Of a DNA stretch of 64,000 nucleotides, positions 43,460 through 52,917 are shown one piece after another; the first letter of the stretch is position 1, and each line of letters begins with the position of its first letter. The translations under genes were made by a program, and so were the position numbers. The DNA comes from Candidatus Bartonella washoeensis Sb944nv. Lineage in GTDB: Bacteria; Pseudomonadota; Alphaproteobacteria; Rhizobiales; Rhizobiaceae. The stretch spans positions 442,186-506,185 of the forward strand of contig NZ_JH725022.1 of assembly GCF_000278135.1 (NCBI RefSeq), written 5' to 3'. The notes under the pieces are model-generated. The model was given only the letters and a program-made list of their open reading frames with translations, ran no database searches and was not told the DNA's origin.

Positions 43460-44284
43460 ATGTCCGGTACGAGAATCCATCCAACTGCTCTTGTAGAGAA
43501 AGGGGCGCAGCTTGGTGAGAATGTACAAGTTGGACCGTTTTGTTATGTTGGTTCAGAGGCTATTATTGGTGATGAATGCAGTTTGATGAGTCATGTTGTG
43601 ATAATGGGGAAGACAAGGTTAGGAGCCAATAGTAAAGTATTTTCACATGCAGTTTTGGGAGCAGATCCACAAAATAATAAACATAAGGGAGGAGAGACAA
43701 CTCTTTCGATTGGTAAAAATTGCACGATTCGTGAAGGCGTAACAATGCATAGAGGCTCAGATTCGAGTGTGGGAATGACGATTGTTGGTGAGGATTGCCA
43801 ATTTTTTTGTTATGCGCATGTTGCTCATGATTGCCACGTAGGGGATCATGTAACATTTGCGAATAATGTAATGATTGCTGGTCATGTTACTATTGGTGAT
43901 TATGTCATTATTGGTGGTGGTTCTGCTGTTCATCAATTTGTTCGTGTTGGGCATCATGCATTTATCGGTGGTGTATCTGCACTGGTTGGCGATCTAATTC
44001 CCTACGGGACAGCTGTTGGTGTGCAGGCAAAACTTGCTGGTTTAAATATTATCGGCATGAAACGTGCAGGACTTGAGCGTAAAGATATTCATGCACTACG
44101 CCATGCAGTTGCCATGCTTTTTGATCGTAGTAAACCTTTTAAAGAGCGTATAAGTGATGTTTCTTCTTTCTATTCTACTTCTCAATCTGTTCTGGATGTC
44201 GTTAATTTTATTAAGGAAGAAGGAAAACGTTTTTATTGTACACCTAAATTTGAGGATGACAGGATAAAAGCAAATAAGGATTAG
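43460..44284 (+). CDS. lpxA: UDP-N-acetylglucosamine O-acyltransferase
   Basis: First step of lipid A synthesis: transfers a 3-hydroxyacyl chain from ACP to UDP-GlcNAc. 274 aa, hexapeptide-repeat beta-helix with catalytic His123 in HVAHDCHVGDH, and the C-terminal helical domain beginning near AGLNIIGMKRAGL. lpxI follows one base after its stop. Confidence 0.97.
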   Translation: MSGTRIHPTALVEKGAQLGENVQVGPFCYVGSEAIIGDECSLMSHVVIMGKTRLGANSKVFSHAVLGADPQNNKHKGGETTLSIGKNCTIREGVTMHRGSDSSVGMTIVGEDCQFFCYAHVAHDCHVGDHVTFANNVMIAGHVTIGDYVIIGGGSAVHQFVRVGHHAFIGGVSALVGDLIPYGTAVGVQAKLAGLNIIGMKRAGLERKDIHALRHAVAMLFDRSKPFKERISDVSSFYSTSQSVLDVVNFIKEEGKRFYCTPKFEDDRIKANKD

Positions 44285-44285
44285 A

Positions 44286-45158
44286 ATGTCTGTTTGGGAT
44301 GCTAGAAATCTTTTTTCTGGTCGCACTGCTATCATAGCGGGAAACGGTATTTTGCCTATCACTGTGGCTCAAGCACTTGAGAGACATGGACAGAATCCTT
44401 TTCTTGTTCTTTTACGTGATGAGGCAGATGCTGTGCTTCATCGCTATGAGCATTGTGAGTTGTCAATTGTAGAATTAGCGCGGCTCATTAAAATCTTAAA
44501 AGCAGCGGAAATTCGTAATATCGTTTTGGCGGGTGGTGTGAAAAAACGGCCTCTTCTTAGGCAATTGCAACCAGATTGGACGACCTTTTTAGCTTTACCC
44601 AAGATACTCGGGGCTTTAGCAAAAGGTGATGATGCTTTATTGAAGGCTTTTATAAGGATTGTTGAAGCGCATGGTTTTTGTGTTATTGGTGTCCATGAAA
44701 TAGTGCCAGACCTCTTAGCTCCAACGAAATTTGATTTAACAGTGCGGCGTGCTATGCGAAAAGAGAAAAAAGATATTTTATTAGCAGCTAAAGCAGTAAA
44801 GCTTTTAGGTCAATTAGATATTGGGCAAGCAGCTGTTGCTATAAATGGAAGGGTGGTTGCGGTAGAGGGTGCAGAGGGAACTGATAATATGCTGTGGCGG
44901 GTTTGTGAAATGAGGGAAAGACAGCAAATCCCGCCTAAAGGTGGTGTTCTTGTTAAATGTACAAAACCACAACAAGATCATCGTGTTGATTTGCCATCAA
45001 TTGGACCTGCGACGATAGTAAATGCTGCAAAGAGTGGATTGTCTGGTATTGCTGTGGAAGCGAATAGAAGTCTAATATTAGCAGCAAAAGCAACAATAGA
45101 AAAAGCCAACAAATATTCACTTTTTATAGAAACATTTGAAAAATCTGATTATGAGTGA
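44286..45158 (+). CDS. lpxI: UDP-2,3-diacylglucosamine pyrophosphatase LpxI
   Basis: Hydrolyses UDP-diacylglucosamine to lipid X in organisms that lack LpxH. 290 aa; the DUF1009 family blocks are visible: RTAIIAGNGILPITVAQAL, NIVLAGGVKKRP, FCVIGVHEIVPDLL, VAVEGAEGTDNML and LVKCTKPQQDHRVDLPSIGP. The lpxA-lpxI-lpxB order is the alphaproteobacterial arrangement. Its last eight bases overlap the lpxB start. Confidence 0.95.
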   Translation: MSVWDARNLFSGRTAIIAGNGILPITVAQALERHGQNPFLVLLRDEADAVLHRYEHCELSIVELARLIKILKAAEIRNIVLAGGVKKRPLLRQLQPDWTTFLALPKILGALAKGDDALLKAFIRIVEAHGFCVIGVHEIVPDLLAPTKFDLTVRRAMRKEKKDILLAAKAVKLLGQLDIGQAAVAINGRVVAVEGAEGTDNMLWRVCEMRERQQIPPKGGVLVKCTKPQQDHRVDLPSIGPATIVNAAKSGLSGIAVEANRSLILAAKATIEKANKYSLFIETFEKSDYE

Positions 45159-46341
45159 TTGTTCCTTAAAAATTGCTGTTGTTGCAAGTGAGGAGTCCGG
45201 TGATTTTCTTGGAGCCGATTTGATTGCTTGTTTATCAGAACAAACAGGATGTAATATTCAACTAATTGGTGTTGGTGGAAGGCGCCTACAGTCATTGGGT
45301 TTAAAAAGCATTTTTGATCCCAATGATATTGCTTTAATAGGGTTAGGTGCAGTGTTAAAAAAATTGCCATCATTATTAGCACATATTCGTAATTTGTCCA
45401 AATTTATTGCACGAGAACAACCTGATTGTCTCATTATTATTGATAGTCCTGATTTTACCCATCGTGTTGCAAAAAAAGTACGTATTTTAGCGCCTTCTAT
45501 TCCTATCATTAAATACGTTGCTCCAACTGTTTGGGCATGGCGTCCAGAACGTGCTAAAGCTATGCGCAAATTCGTCGACCATGTTTTGGCGGTTTTCCCT
45601 TTTGAAGAAAAAATTATGAAAGATTTGGATGGTCCTTCCACTACTTATGTTGGACATCGTCTTTTAACTTATCCTCCGCTTTTGGCTGTTCAATCAGAAA
45701 AAAAACAGCCGTGTAGCAAACAGAAACGATCGTTCACAGTGCTTATTTTACCAGGATCTCGTAATTTAGAAATTTGCTCTTTAATGCCCATTTTTGGAGA
45801 AGTGGTAAAGATTCTTACTCAACGGATTCCTAATTTACGTATTATTTTACCAACATTGCCGCATTTAATGAATAAAGTTCGTTGTTTTGTACAGGGGTGG
45901 AGAAGTAAAGTAGAAATTGTTGTTGGCGAAGATGCAAAATGGCGTTCTTTTGCGGATGCAGATGTGGCACTTGCAGCATCTGGAACGGTTTCACTTGAAT
46001 TGGCATTAGCAAAAATTCCAATGGTCCTTTGTTATAAACTTGATCGTTTTTCTCAATTCTTTATTTTTCCTAAAATAATGTTATGGAGCGCTGCTCTTCC
46101 GAATATTATTTCTGATAAGCCTATTGTACCAGAATATTTTAATGAATTTCTACGACCTGGTATGTTAGCAAGGCAGATAGAACAACTTTTGCGTAATCCT
46201 TTATTGCGACAGGCACAACTTGAGGCTTTTGAGATGATGGAACAAAAAATGAAGACTGAAGTACCATCTAGGGAGATTGCAGCTCGAACGATTATCACCC
46301 TTTTGAAAGAAAAATCAAGACACTTGGGATTGTGTAGGTGA
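45151..46341 (+). CDS. lpxB: Lipid A disaccharide synthase
   Basis: Condenses lipid X with UDP-diacylglucosamine to form the lipid A disaccharide. 396 aa GT-B glycosyltransferase. Blocks: VASEESGDFLGADLI near the N-terminus, KYVAPTVWAWRPERAK, LPGSRNLEI and ALAASGTVSLELALAKIPMVLCYK. ATG at 45151 overlaps the end of lpxI by eight bases (translational coupling). Last gene of the operon; it converges with the amino acid importer with a 14-base gap. Confidence 0.97.
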   Translation: MSDCSLKIAVVASEESGDFLGADLIACLSEQTGCNIQLIGVGGRRLQSLGLKSIFDPNDIALIGLGAVLKKLPSLLAHIRNLSKFIAREQPDCLIIIDSPDFTHRVAKKVRILAPSIPIIKYVAPTVWAWRPERAKAMRKFVDHVLAVFPFEEKIMKDLDGPSTTYVGHRLLTYPPLLAVQSEKKQPCSKQKRSFTVLILPGSRNLEICSLMPIFGEVVKILTQRIPNLRIILPTLPHLMNKVRCFVQGWRSKVEIVVGEDAKWRSFADADVALAASGTVSLELALAKIPMVLCYKLDRFSQFFIFPKIMLWSAALPNIISDKPIVPEYFNEFLRPGMLARQIEQLLRNPLLRQAQLEAFEMMEQKMKTEVPSREIAARTIITLLKEKSRHLGLCR

Positions 46342-46355
46342 AACAATATTGATGA

Positions 46356-47147
46356 TTAGTGTTTAATTTTAGCAAGAAAATCACGAGCACGTTGACTTTT
46401 AGGATTGGTAAAAAATTCGTCAGATTCTATATCTTCAATAATTCTCCCATTTTCGAAAAAGAGAATTCTTTCTGAAACTTCGCGAGCAAAAGCCATTTCA
46501 TGGGTGACACAGAGCATTGTTATGCCTGTATTTGCCAATTGAACCATAACTTCTAAAACTTCTCCGACGCTTTCTGGATCAAGAGCGGACGTTGGTTCAT
46601 CAAAAAGCATTACTTCAGGTTCCATACAAAGTGCACGGGCAATTGCAACACGCTGTTGTTGCCCGCCAGAGAGTTGTAAAGGGTATTTGTTACAGTGTTG
46701 TTCAATTCCAACATCAGTAAGATAACGAATTGCTCGTTCTTTTGCTTGTTTTTTAGAAAGCCCTTGAACTGCCATAGGTGCTAAAATGCAATTTTGTATA
46801 ACGTTCATATGAGGAAACAAATTGAAGTTCTGAAAGACCATTCCTATTTTACGTAGGACATTCTTTTGCTGGTATAGAGGGGAAGCATGAATATCAATAT
46901 TATGGATGCAAATTGAACCTTTTTGTGCTTTTTCCAATTGATTAATACAACGAATCAAAGTTGATTTTCCTGATCCGGAAGGACCACAGATAACGATTCG
47001 TTCGCCAGCTTTAACCTCGAAGTTAATATCGTAAAGGACTTGAAAATCTCCGTACCATTTATTTAAATTCCGAATAGAAATCACGGAATTTTTAGCGGTA
47101 TGCGCAGATTGATTATTTTCCAAATTCATCTTGTTGTATTCTTTCAT
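46356..47147 (-). CDS. Polar amino acid ABC importer, ATPase subunit
   Basis: ATP-binding subunit of a HisP/GlnQ/AapP-type importer, 263 aa. Walker [11 protein letters not shown]-loop [12 protein letters not shown], signature [15 protein letters not shown], Walker [15 protein letters not shown] and the switch histidine in CVTHEMAFA are all present. The first 20 residues are extra to the family core; an ATG at 47129 is an alternative start. It follows the two permease genes on the same strand. Confidence 0.95.
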   Translation of the reverse strand: MKEYNKMNLENNQSAHTAKNSVISIRNLNKWYGDFQVLYDINFEVKAGERIVICGPSGSGKSTLIRCINQLEKAQKGSICIHNIDIHASPLYQQKNVLRKIGMVFQNFNLFPHMNVIQNCILAPMAVQGLSKKQAKERAIRYLTDVGIEQHCNKYPLQLSGGQQQRVAIARALCMEPEVMLFDEPTSALDPESVGEVLEVMVQLANTGITMLCVTHEMAFAREVSERILFFENGRIIEDIESDEFFTNPKSQRARDFLAKIKH

Positions 47148-47206
47148 TGATAAATAAATTGATTAATTTAAAATTTTGATTTGGTAGAGGTTTTTGTGCT
47201 CTTTAT

Positions 47207-47914
47207 TTACCGTAGATATCTGGTTAAACGATATTCGATAAAAATAATAAAACGATTAATAAGCTCAACGATAAGAAGATAGATAAGAGCAGCCCAAACA
47301 TAAACTTGAAAATCGAATGTACGTGAATAAGTTAGCTTAGCAATTCCCATTAAATCATAAACAGTAATGAGTGAGGCAATAGCACTGGATTTAATCATTA
47401 AAATAACTTCGTTTCCCAAAGGGCGTAATGCTACGACCATGGCTTGCGGAAGAATAACTCTAAAAAATGTTGTAGAACTGCTCAATCCTAATGCTTTTGA
47501 TGCTTCACGTTGTCCGGTTGTTACAGATAGAAAACTTCCTTTAAAAATTTCAGATTGATAGGCAGCAGAATTGAGTGCAAAAATGAAAAGACAACAATAC
47601 CACGCATTTTGAAAAAACCACCACAAACCAACCTGTTGCCAGAAGTCATTCATTGAACCAAGGCCATAATAAAAAAGAAAAAGCTGTGCTAATAAAGGAG
47701 AGCCGCGGAAAAAATAGACATAAATTTCTGCAAAATATCGTACAAATTTATTATTTGATAAGCGTGCAAACGCAATAAGCATACCAAGAAAAAAACCAAT
47801 GGAGCAAGCAATAGAAACAAGCTCAACAGTAACAATAAAGCCCTCAATAAATTTAGGCCCATAACGGTTTAAAAGAGCAGGATTAAAAAGGAAATAAAGC
47901 CACTCAGGAATCAT
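47207..47914 (-). CDS. Polar amino acid ABC importer, permease subunit 2
   Basis: HisM/GlnP-family membrane subunit, 235 aa, about five helices. The EAA-type coupling loop is EASKALGLSSSTTFFRVILPQA, and YVYFFRGSPLLAQLFLFYYG is the usual family block. The start ATG at 47914 overlaps the TGA of the other permease gene (ATGA), which fixes it against a longer frame reaching 48010. Pairs with the next permease to form the heterodimeric channel. Confidence 0.95.
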   Translation of the reverse strand: MIPEWLYFLFNPALLNRYGPKFIEGFIVTVELVSIACSIGFFLGMLIAFARLSNNKFVRYFAEIYVYFFRGSPLLAQLFLFYYGLGSMNDFWQQVGLWWFFQNAWYCCLFIFALNSAAYQSEIFKGSFLSVTTGQREASKALGLSSSTTFFRVILPQAMVVALRPLGNEVILMIKSSAIASLITVYDLMGIAKLTYSRTFDFQVYVWAALIYLLIVELINRFIIFIEYRLTRYLR

Positions 47915-48648
47915 CAACTCAACACCTTTCGATATCCTGCTTGAGTATATATTTCTAGAGTGCGCAAGATTGCAGAAAAGAACGCTGAAAATAACAAATA
48001 GAGTAAGCATGCCACAAGATAAAAAAGCATAGGTTTATCGGTGGCTGCGACTGCTAAGTTCGTTTGTCTCATAAGATCAACAAGTGAAATAGTTGATACG
48101 AGAGATGTATCTTTAAGTAAGGTAAGCCAATTATTAGAAAGCCCTGGCAAAGCATTTTGAATGAGTTGAGGAAAGACAATACGAAAAAATGTAGTTGAGC
48201 GTGAAAGCCCTAGAGCTTTAGCCGCTTCATATTGGCCTTTATCAAAAATGTTGAATGCTCCAAGCCAAACTTCACAAGAAAAGGCAGCAAGAACCATACT
48301 AAGTGCAAGAACGCCAGCAACAAAAGCATTAATATTGAACATTATTTCAATATTAAAATAATCAAAAACAATTTGAATAATATTTTGTAATCCATAGTAA
48401 ACTAAAAATAAGGTTAAAAGCTCCGGTAACCCACGAAACACCGATGAAAAGAGAGACGCTATAGCTTTGGCTATTTTGATATCCGATCGAATCATCACAG
48501 CAGCTAGAAGACCTAAAGGAAGTCCCAAGAGCCCACAGCACAAAGCCAATGATAACGTTATTCCCGCACTAGAAAGTATAACGATACCCCACCGACCATT
48601 GCTAAATGATAGCAATGCTAAATCTTCAATCATTCTTGCATTCCTCAT
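47914..48648 (-). CDS. Polar amino acid ABC importer, permease subunit 1
   Basis: HisQ-type membrane subunit, 244 aa. Blocks: SSVFRGLPELLTLFLVYYG, and the coupling loop EAAKALGLSRSTTFFRIVFPQ, followed by LSNNWLTLLKDTSLVSTISL. It lies 61 bases after the binding-protein gene and overlaps the next permease by one base of its start codon. An ATG at 48633 is an alternative start. Confidence 0.95.
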   Translation of the reverse strand: MRNARMIEDLALLSFSNGRWGIVILSSAGITLSLALCCGLLGLPLGLLAAVMIRSDIKIAKAIASLFSSVFRGLPELLTLFLVYYGLQNIIQIVFDYFNIEIMFNINAFVAGVLALSMVLAAFSCEVWLGAFNIFDKGQYEAAKALGLSRSTTFFRIVFPQLIQNALPGLSNNWLTLLKDTSLVSTISLVDLMRQTNLAVAATDKPMLFYLVACLLYLLFSAFFSAILRTLEIYTQAGYRKVLS

Positions 48649-48709
48649 AAAGAATTAGATAATGTTTTTAGTAATAAACAGTTTGTCAAATTTGAGATCA
48701 GAGTGATAT

Positions 48710-49462
48710 TTAATAAATATCAACTGTAAAATATTTTTTCATAATTTTATCATACGTTCCATCCAAACGGATTTCTTTTATTGCTTCATTGAATTTTTTT
48801 TTAAGATCATTATTATTTTTCCGTATTGCAATTGCAATGGGAAGTTTTGTCTCTTCTAGAGTTCCTAGAAGCTGGCAGCAATCTTTGCCTTCATTTTTGA
48901 GCCAGTTTAATGCTTGCAGTTTATCAACGATAACGACATCAACGCGACGGCTTAAAAGATCGCGATTAACTTCTATTGTTGTAGGATAAAGTTTTATATT
49001 TACTCCTTCAGAAGCATAATGATCTTCTGCGTATGCGGCTTGTGTTGTATTGGATTGCACACCAAGATTTTTACCTTTAAAGGCTTTTGCTGAGATCTCT
49101 TTAATTTCTGCATCTTTAGTAACAATAACAGCGAGTGCTGTGCTATAATAGGGATCTGTAAAGTCAATCTTTTGCATGCGCTCTTTCGTGAGAGCAAGAG
49201 AAGCAATGATCGCATCGTATTTTTGGGAAAGAAGACCAAGAATCATTCCCTCAAAGTCTTGAGTGTTGATAGTACACTCGACATTCATTTTTTTACAAAG
49301 TGCATAAGATATATCAATATCAAATCCTTTGAGTTCGTTATTTGAATCAATATAACTAAACGGAGGGTAGGAGCCTTCACTAGCAATTTTTAGCGTTTGA
49401 GCATTGGCAGATTTGGTGAACAATGCTACGCTTATTATAAGAGCTGTTGCTAGTAATTTCAT
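48710..49462 (-). CDS. Amino acid ABC importer, periplasmic binding protein (copy A)
   Basis: Solute-binding protein family 3, 250 aa, with a 21-residue signal peptide (ending ANA-Q). Ligand-pocket blocks: ASEGSYPPFSYIDSNN, GFDIDISYALCKKM, YDAIIASLALTKERMQKIDFTDPYY, and GVQSNTTQAAYAE. A strong AGGAGGAC ribosome site precedes the ATG. Two neighbouring cysteines (KDCCQLL) probably form a disulfide with another cysteine. The ligand is likely a polar amino acid; which one is unknown. First gene of the importer operon proper. Confidence 0.94.
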   Translation of the reverse strand: MKLLATALIISVALFTKSANAQTLKIASEGSYPPFSYIDSNNELKGFDIDISYALCKKMNVECTINTQDFEGMILGLLSQKYDAIIASLALTKERMQKIDFTDPYYSTALAVIVTKDAEIKEISAKAFKGKNLGVQSNTTQAAYAEDHYASEGVNIKLYPTTIEVNRDLLSRRVDVVIVDKLQALNWLKNEGKDCCQLLGTLEETKLPIAIAIRKNNNDLKKKFNEAIKEIRLDGTYDKIMKKYFTVDIY

Positions 49463-49891
49463 TCTGTCCTCCTGTTGAATAAGCGGAAAAATATGAGATT
49501 GTCATGTATTTTATAATCTGTAAGTTTTTCAGGGAGCAATGCAAAAATTTATGAGTGTTTATTTTGATACTGTAATGATGAACACCTTTTTATTAATGTA
49601 ATTATGACAAACGTAAAAAAATCTCTCTCTCATTGCTCATATTATAGATTTTTTTTCATGAGATGATTTATCTTGAGCATTTCATTCAAAAAAAAATCAA
49701 ATATTTAGCGTTAAAAAAGACTATTCAATTTAAGTACGAAGAAGGTTTTAGATATCAAGAATACAAAAACAAAAAACTGTTATCATCATTGCTCTTATAA
49801 AAAAACCATATCCATATAATGAGGTACATATAAGAATTAAAATTTAAATAGGAATATTATTTAGAAATAAACAGTCCGTCTAATTTGATAT
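49463..49891. other. Intergenic between the two binding-protein copies
   Basis: 429 bases, very AT-rich. The part next to copy A (to about 49560) resembles the sequence upstream of copy B, and the last 30 bases resemble those downstream of copy A, so the gap is largely duplication flank. No gene seen. Confidence 0.5.
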
Positions 49892-50644
49892 TTAATAAAT
49901 ATCAACTGTAAAATATTTTTTCATAATTTTATCATACGTTCCATCCAAACGGATTCCTTTTATTGCTTCATTAAATTTATTTTTAAGGTCATTATTATTT
50001 TTACGTATTGCAATCGCAATAGGAAATTTGGTCTCTTCCAGAGTTCCTAGAAGTTTGCAGCAATCTTTTCCTTCATTTTCAAGCCAGTTTAGAGCTTGTA
50101 TTTTATCAACAATAACGACATCAAGTCGACGGCTCAAAAGATCACGATTTACTTCTATTATTGTAGGATAGAGTTTAATATTTGCTCCTTCAGAAGCATA
50201 ACGGTCTTCTGCGTATGCAGCTTGTGTTGTATTGGATTGGACGCCAAGATTTTTACCTTTAAATGCTTCTGCTGAGATCTCTTTAATTTCTGAATCTTTA
50301 GTAACAATGACAGCGAGTGCTGTGTTATAATAGGGATCTGTAAAGTCAATCTTTTGTAAGCGCTCTTGTGTAGGTGCAAGGGAAGAAATGATCGCATCGT
50401 ATTTTTTTGCAAGAAGACCGGGAATCATTCCTTCAAAGTTTTGAGTGATGAAAGTACACTCGACATTCATTTTTTTACAAAGTGCATAAGATATATCAAT
50501 ATCAAAACCTTGGAGTTTATTATTTGAGTCAATGTAACTAAATGGAGGGTAAGAAGCGTCACTTGCAATTTTTAGCATTTGAGCATTGGCAGATTGGGTG
50601 AACAGTGTTGTGCTTATTATAAGAGCTATTTTTAATAATTTCAT
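49892..50644 (-). CDS. Amino acid ABC importer, periplasmic binding protein (copy B)
   Basis: Second solute-binding protein, 250 aa, same length and layout as copy A with about 33 differences by hand count (roughly 87% identical). Signal peptide ends ANA-Q; AGGAGAA precedes the ATG. Differences cluster in the signal peptide and first half, including positions near the ligand cleft (ASDASYPPFSY; SSLAPTQERL versus ASLALTKERM), while the last quarter is nearly unchanged. It may broaden ligand range or raise dosage. It has no permease or ATPase of its own and probably shares those downstream. Confidence 0.94.
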   Translation of the reverse strand: MKLLKIALIISTTLFTQSANAQMLKIASDASYPPFSYIDSNNKLQGFDIDISYALCKKMNVECTFITQNFEGMIPGLLAKKYDAIISSLAPTQERLQKIDFTDPYYNTALAVIVTKDSEIKEISAEAFKGKNLGVQSNTTQAAYAEDRYASEGANIKLYPTIIEVNRDLLSRRLDVVIVDKIQALNWLENEGKDCCKLLGTLEETKFPIAIAIRKNNNDLKNKFNEAIKGIRLDGTYDKIMKKYFTVDIY

Positions 50645-51357
50645 TCTGTTCTCCTGTTGAATAAGCGCAAAAACGTGAGATTGTCATAAATTTTATAATA
50701 TTTAAGTTCTTTGGGAGCAATCCAAAAATCTATGAGTGTCTATTTTGCTATCATTACAAGAACATGAGTATCAAAGAAATATTCTGTTTTTATTAAATAT
50801 ATGAGTATGATGAACACAGAAAAAAATAAATATCTTGAATATACCGTAGATTGTTTGCAGAAAATGTTCCGTCTTTTCTATCGTATTCATGAAATTTAAA
50901 AATTTGTTCTTTTGACGGATACGCAAATTTTACTTGTAAAAAGAAGTATATCACCAATAAAAGGTTCTACCGAAGGTGTCTACTAATAGCCATACAAGGA
51001 CCTTTCCTAGAATGCCTCATTATTTTGCGTAAAAAAACTTTAAGAGTGTGTCTCATCTTTTCACAAAATCTATAGAAGAGAGGGATAAAAGATATCAGGT
51101 GTATAGTTTCAAAATAGCACTTTGATTCCTTCTTTGCAAGGTTTTTGGAGAGGGGAGATTAGAGAGAAAAATTCTTATCATCGTTTAGTTTCTTTATGCG
51201 ATAATGATTCTAAATTTGACATCAAATTATGAGAAATATGTTTAGATAGAATCATTGATCAAAGTTTATAAAAATACTGTTACTATAGAGCTATTTCATT
51301 ATTCACAATAAAGCTTCAGTAAGATAAATTGAAATTTACTGATTGGTTGTTTATTTT
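50645..51357. other. Intergenic, about 710 bases, no gene recognised
   Basis: AT-rich gap upstream of binding-protein copy B and downstream of gltA. Its first 100 bases are the outer flank of the duplication and should include the importer promoter. I see no gene, RNA or repeat in the rest. Confidence 0.45.
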
Positions 51358-52653
51358 TTAATTCATACGCTTATCTATAGGGACATATTCACGCGCTGCA
51401 TAGCCTGTATAGAGTTGGCGTGGTCGACCAATTTTTTGCGCGGAATCCTCAATCATTTCTTTCCATTGTGCGACCCATCCGACACTGCGTGCTAATGCAA
51501 AAAGAACAGTAAACATTTCAGTTGGAAAGCCTAAAGCTTTTAGTGTAATGCCAGAATAGAAATCAACATTCGGATAAAGTCTTTTTTCAACAAAATATTC
51601 ATCATTCAGGGCAATATTTTCAAGTTCTATAGCAATATCAAGAAGTGGATCATCTTGAATATTCAGTTCTTTTAAAACCTCATGGCAGGTTTGTTGCATG
51701 ATTTTTGCGCGTGGATCATAATTTTTATAGACTCGATGACCAAACCCCATAAGACGGAAAGGATCATTTTTATCTTTTGCACGAGCAATGAATTCAGGAA
51801 TTCTTTTGACGGAACCTATTTCTTGTAACATTTTTAGGCATGCTTCATTGGCTCCACCATGAGCTGGTCCCCAAAGGCATGCAACACCTGCTGCGATGCA
51901 TGCAAATGGATTAGCTCCAGATGACCCAGCAAGACGTACAGTGGATGTAGAAGCATTTTGTTCATGATCTGCATGGAGAATAAAGATTCGATCCATAGCT
52001 CGAGTAAGCACTGGATTGATTTTATATTCTTCACAAGGAACAGAAAAACACATACGCAGGAAATTGGCAGCATAACTCAAATCATTTCGCGGATAAACGA
52101 ATGCCTGCCCAATACTATATTTATACGCCATAGCGGCAAGAGTTGGAACCTTTGAAATGAGACGAATAGAAGCGATCATTCTCTGTTGAGGATCTGTAAT
52201 ATCAATGGAGTCGTGATAGAATGCCGACATAGCTCCAAGACATGCAACCATGACGGCCATAGGATGCGAGTCACGACGGAACCCTTGGAAGAATCGCGCA
52301 AACTGCTCATGTACCATTGTGTGTTGCATAATACGACGGTCAAAATCGATTTTTTCTTGTTTTGTTGGCAGTTCACCATAAAGTAAAAGATAGCAGCTTT
52401 CGAGAAAATCTCCTTTTTGAGCCAGTTGGTCGATAGGATAACCACGATAAAGCAATATTCCTTTATCACCATCAATATAAGTAATTTTTGATTCACAAGA
52501 GGCAGTTGAGGTAAAACCAGGATCATAAGTAAAAGTATCTGTTTCTTTATAGAGAGAAGCAATTTCAATGACATCTGGACCTATAGTGCCTTTACGCACA
52601 GGTAGTTCTATTTCTTTACCATTCAGGGTAATATGTGCTTTATTCTCAGACAT
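51358..52653 (-). CDS. gltA: Citrate synthase
   Basis: Condenses oxaloacetate and acetyl-CoA at the entry of the TCA cycle. 431 aa, type II (hexameric, NADH-sensitive class). Active-site blocks: [30 protein letters not shown], and [23 protein letters not shown] lies about seven bases upstream of the ATG. The gene contains the well-known conserved sites used for Bartonella gltA typing, which supports the genus call. Downstream of gltX on the same strand. Confidence 0.98.
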   Translation of the reverse strand: MSENKAHITLNGKEIELPVRKGTIGPDVIEIASLYKETDTFTYDPGFTSTASCESKITYIDGDKGILLYRGYPIDQLAQKGDFLESCYLLLYGELPTKQEKIDFDRRIMQHTMVHEQFARFFQGFRRDSHPMAVMVACLGAMSAFYHDSIDITDPQQRMIASIRLISKVPTLAAMAYKYSIGQAFVYPRNDLSYAANFLRMCFSVPCEEYKINPVLTRAMDRIFILHADHEQNASTSTVRLAGSSGANPFACIAAGVACLWGPAHGGANEACLKMLQEIGSVKRIPEFIARAKDKNDPFRLMGFGHRVYKNYDPRAKIMQQTCHEVLKELNIQDDPLLDIAIELENIALNDEYFVEKRLYPNVDFYSGITLKALGFPTEMFTVLFALARSVGWVAQWKEMIEDSAQKIGRPRQLYTGYAAREYVPIDKRMN

Positions 52654-52917
52654 TAGATATTCCTTTCAGATCCTTCGCACTAAAAATCAAGATGCCGCTT
52701 CATCAGATAGGCAGGTATGTAACGGAAGCTTTTTCTAACTATGTTGAGGATAGATTTACTCTAAAAGTTGGCTCATGCAATCTAAAAATATTTTTTATTT
52801 GTAATTTTACCAAATATGTAGTTCGACTACTTAAGAGAGAAAATGGCTTCAATTTGCGTCGAGGCATCTGTCTTTAAATAGCCATTTCTAAAATCTACTT
52901 AGCCTAGGTATATATAT

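Larger units (their letters stand above)
48665..50745 (-). repeat. Tandem duplication of the binding-protein gene with flanks
   Basis: Two direct copies, about 48665-49560 and 49862-50745, offset 1182 bases between gene ends. Similarity extends past the genes on both sides: downstream TTTAATAAATATCAACTGT occurs in both, and upstream both carry TCCTGTTGAATAAGCG followed by related sequence. The copies have diverged, so it is not a fresh assembly artefact. Confidence 0.85.

Noticed and set aside
52635-52877. 80-codon open frame between gltX and gltA
   Set aside because: Overlaps the gltA start on the other strand, no ribosome site and no resemblance to known proteins.
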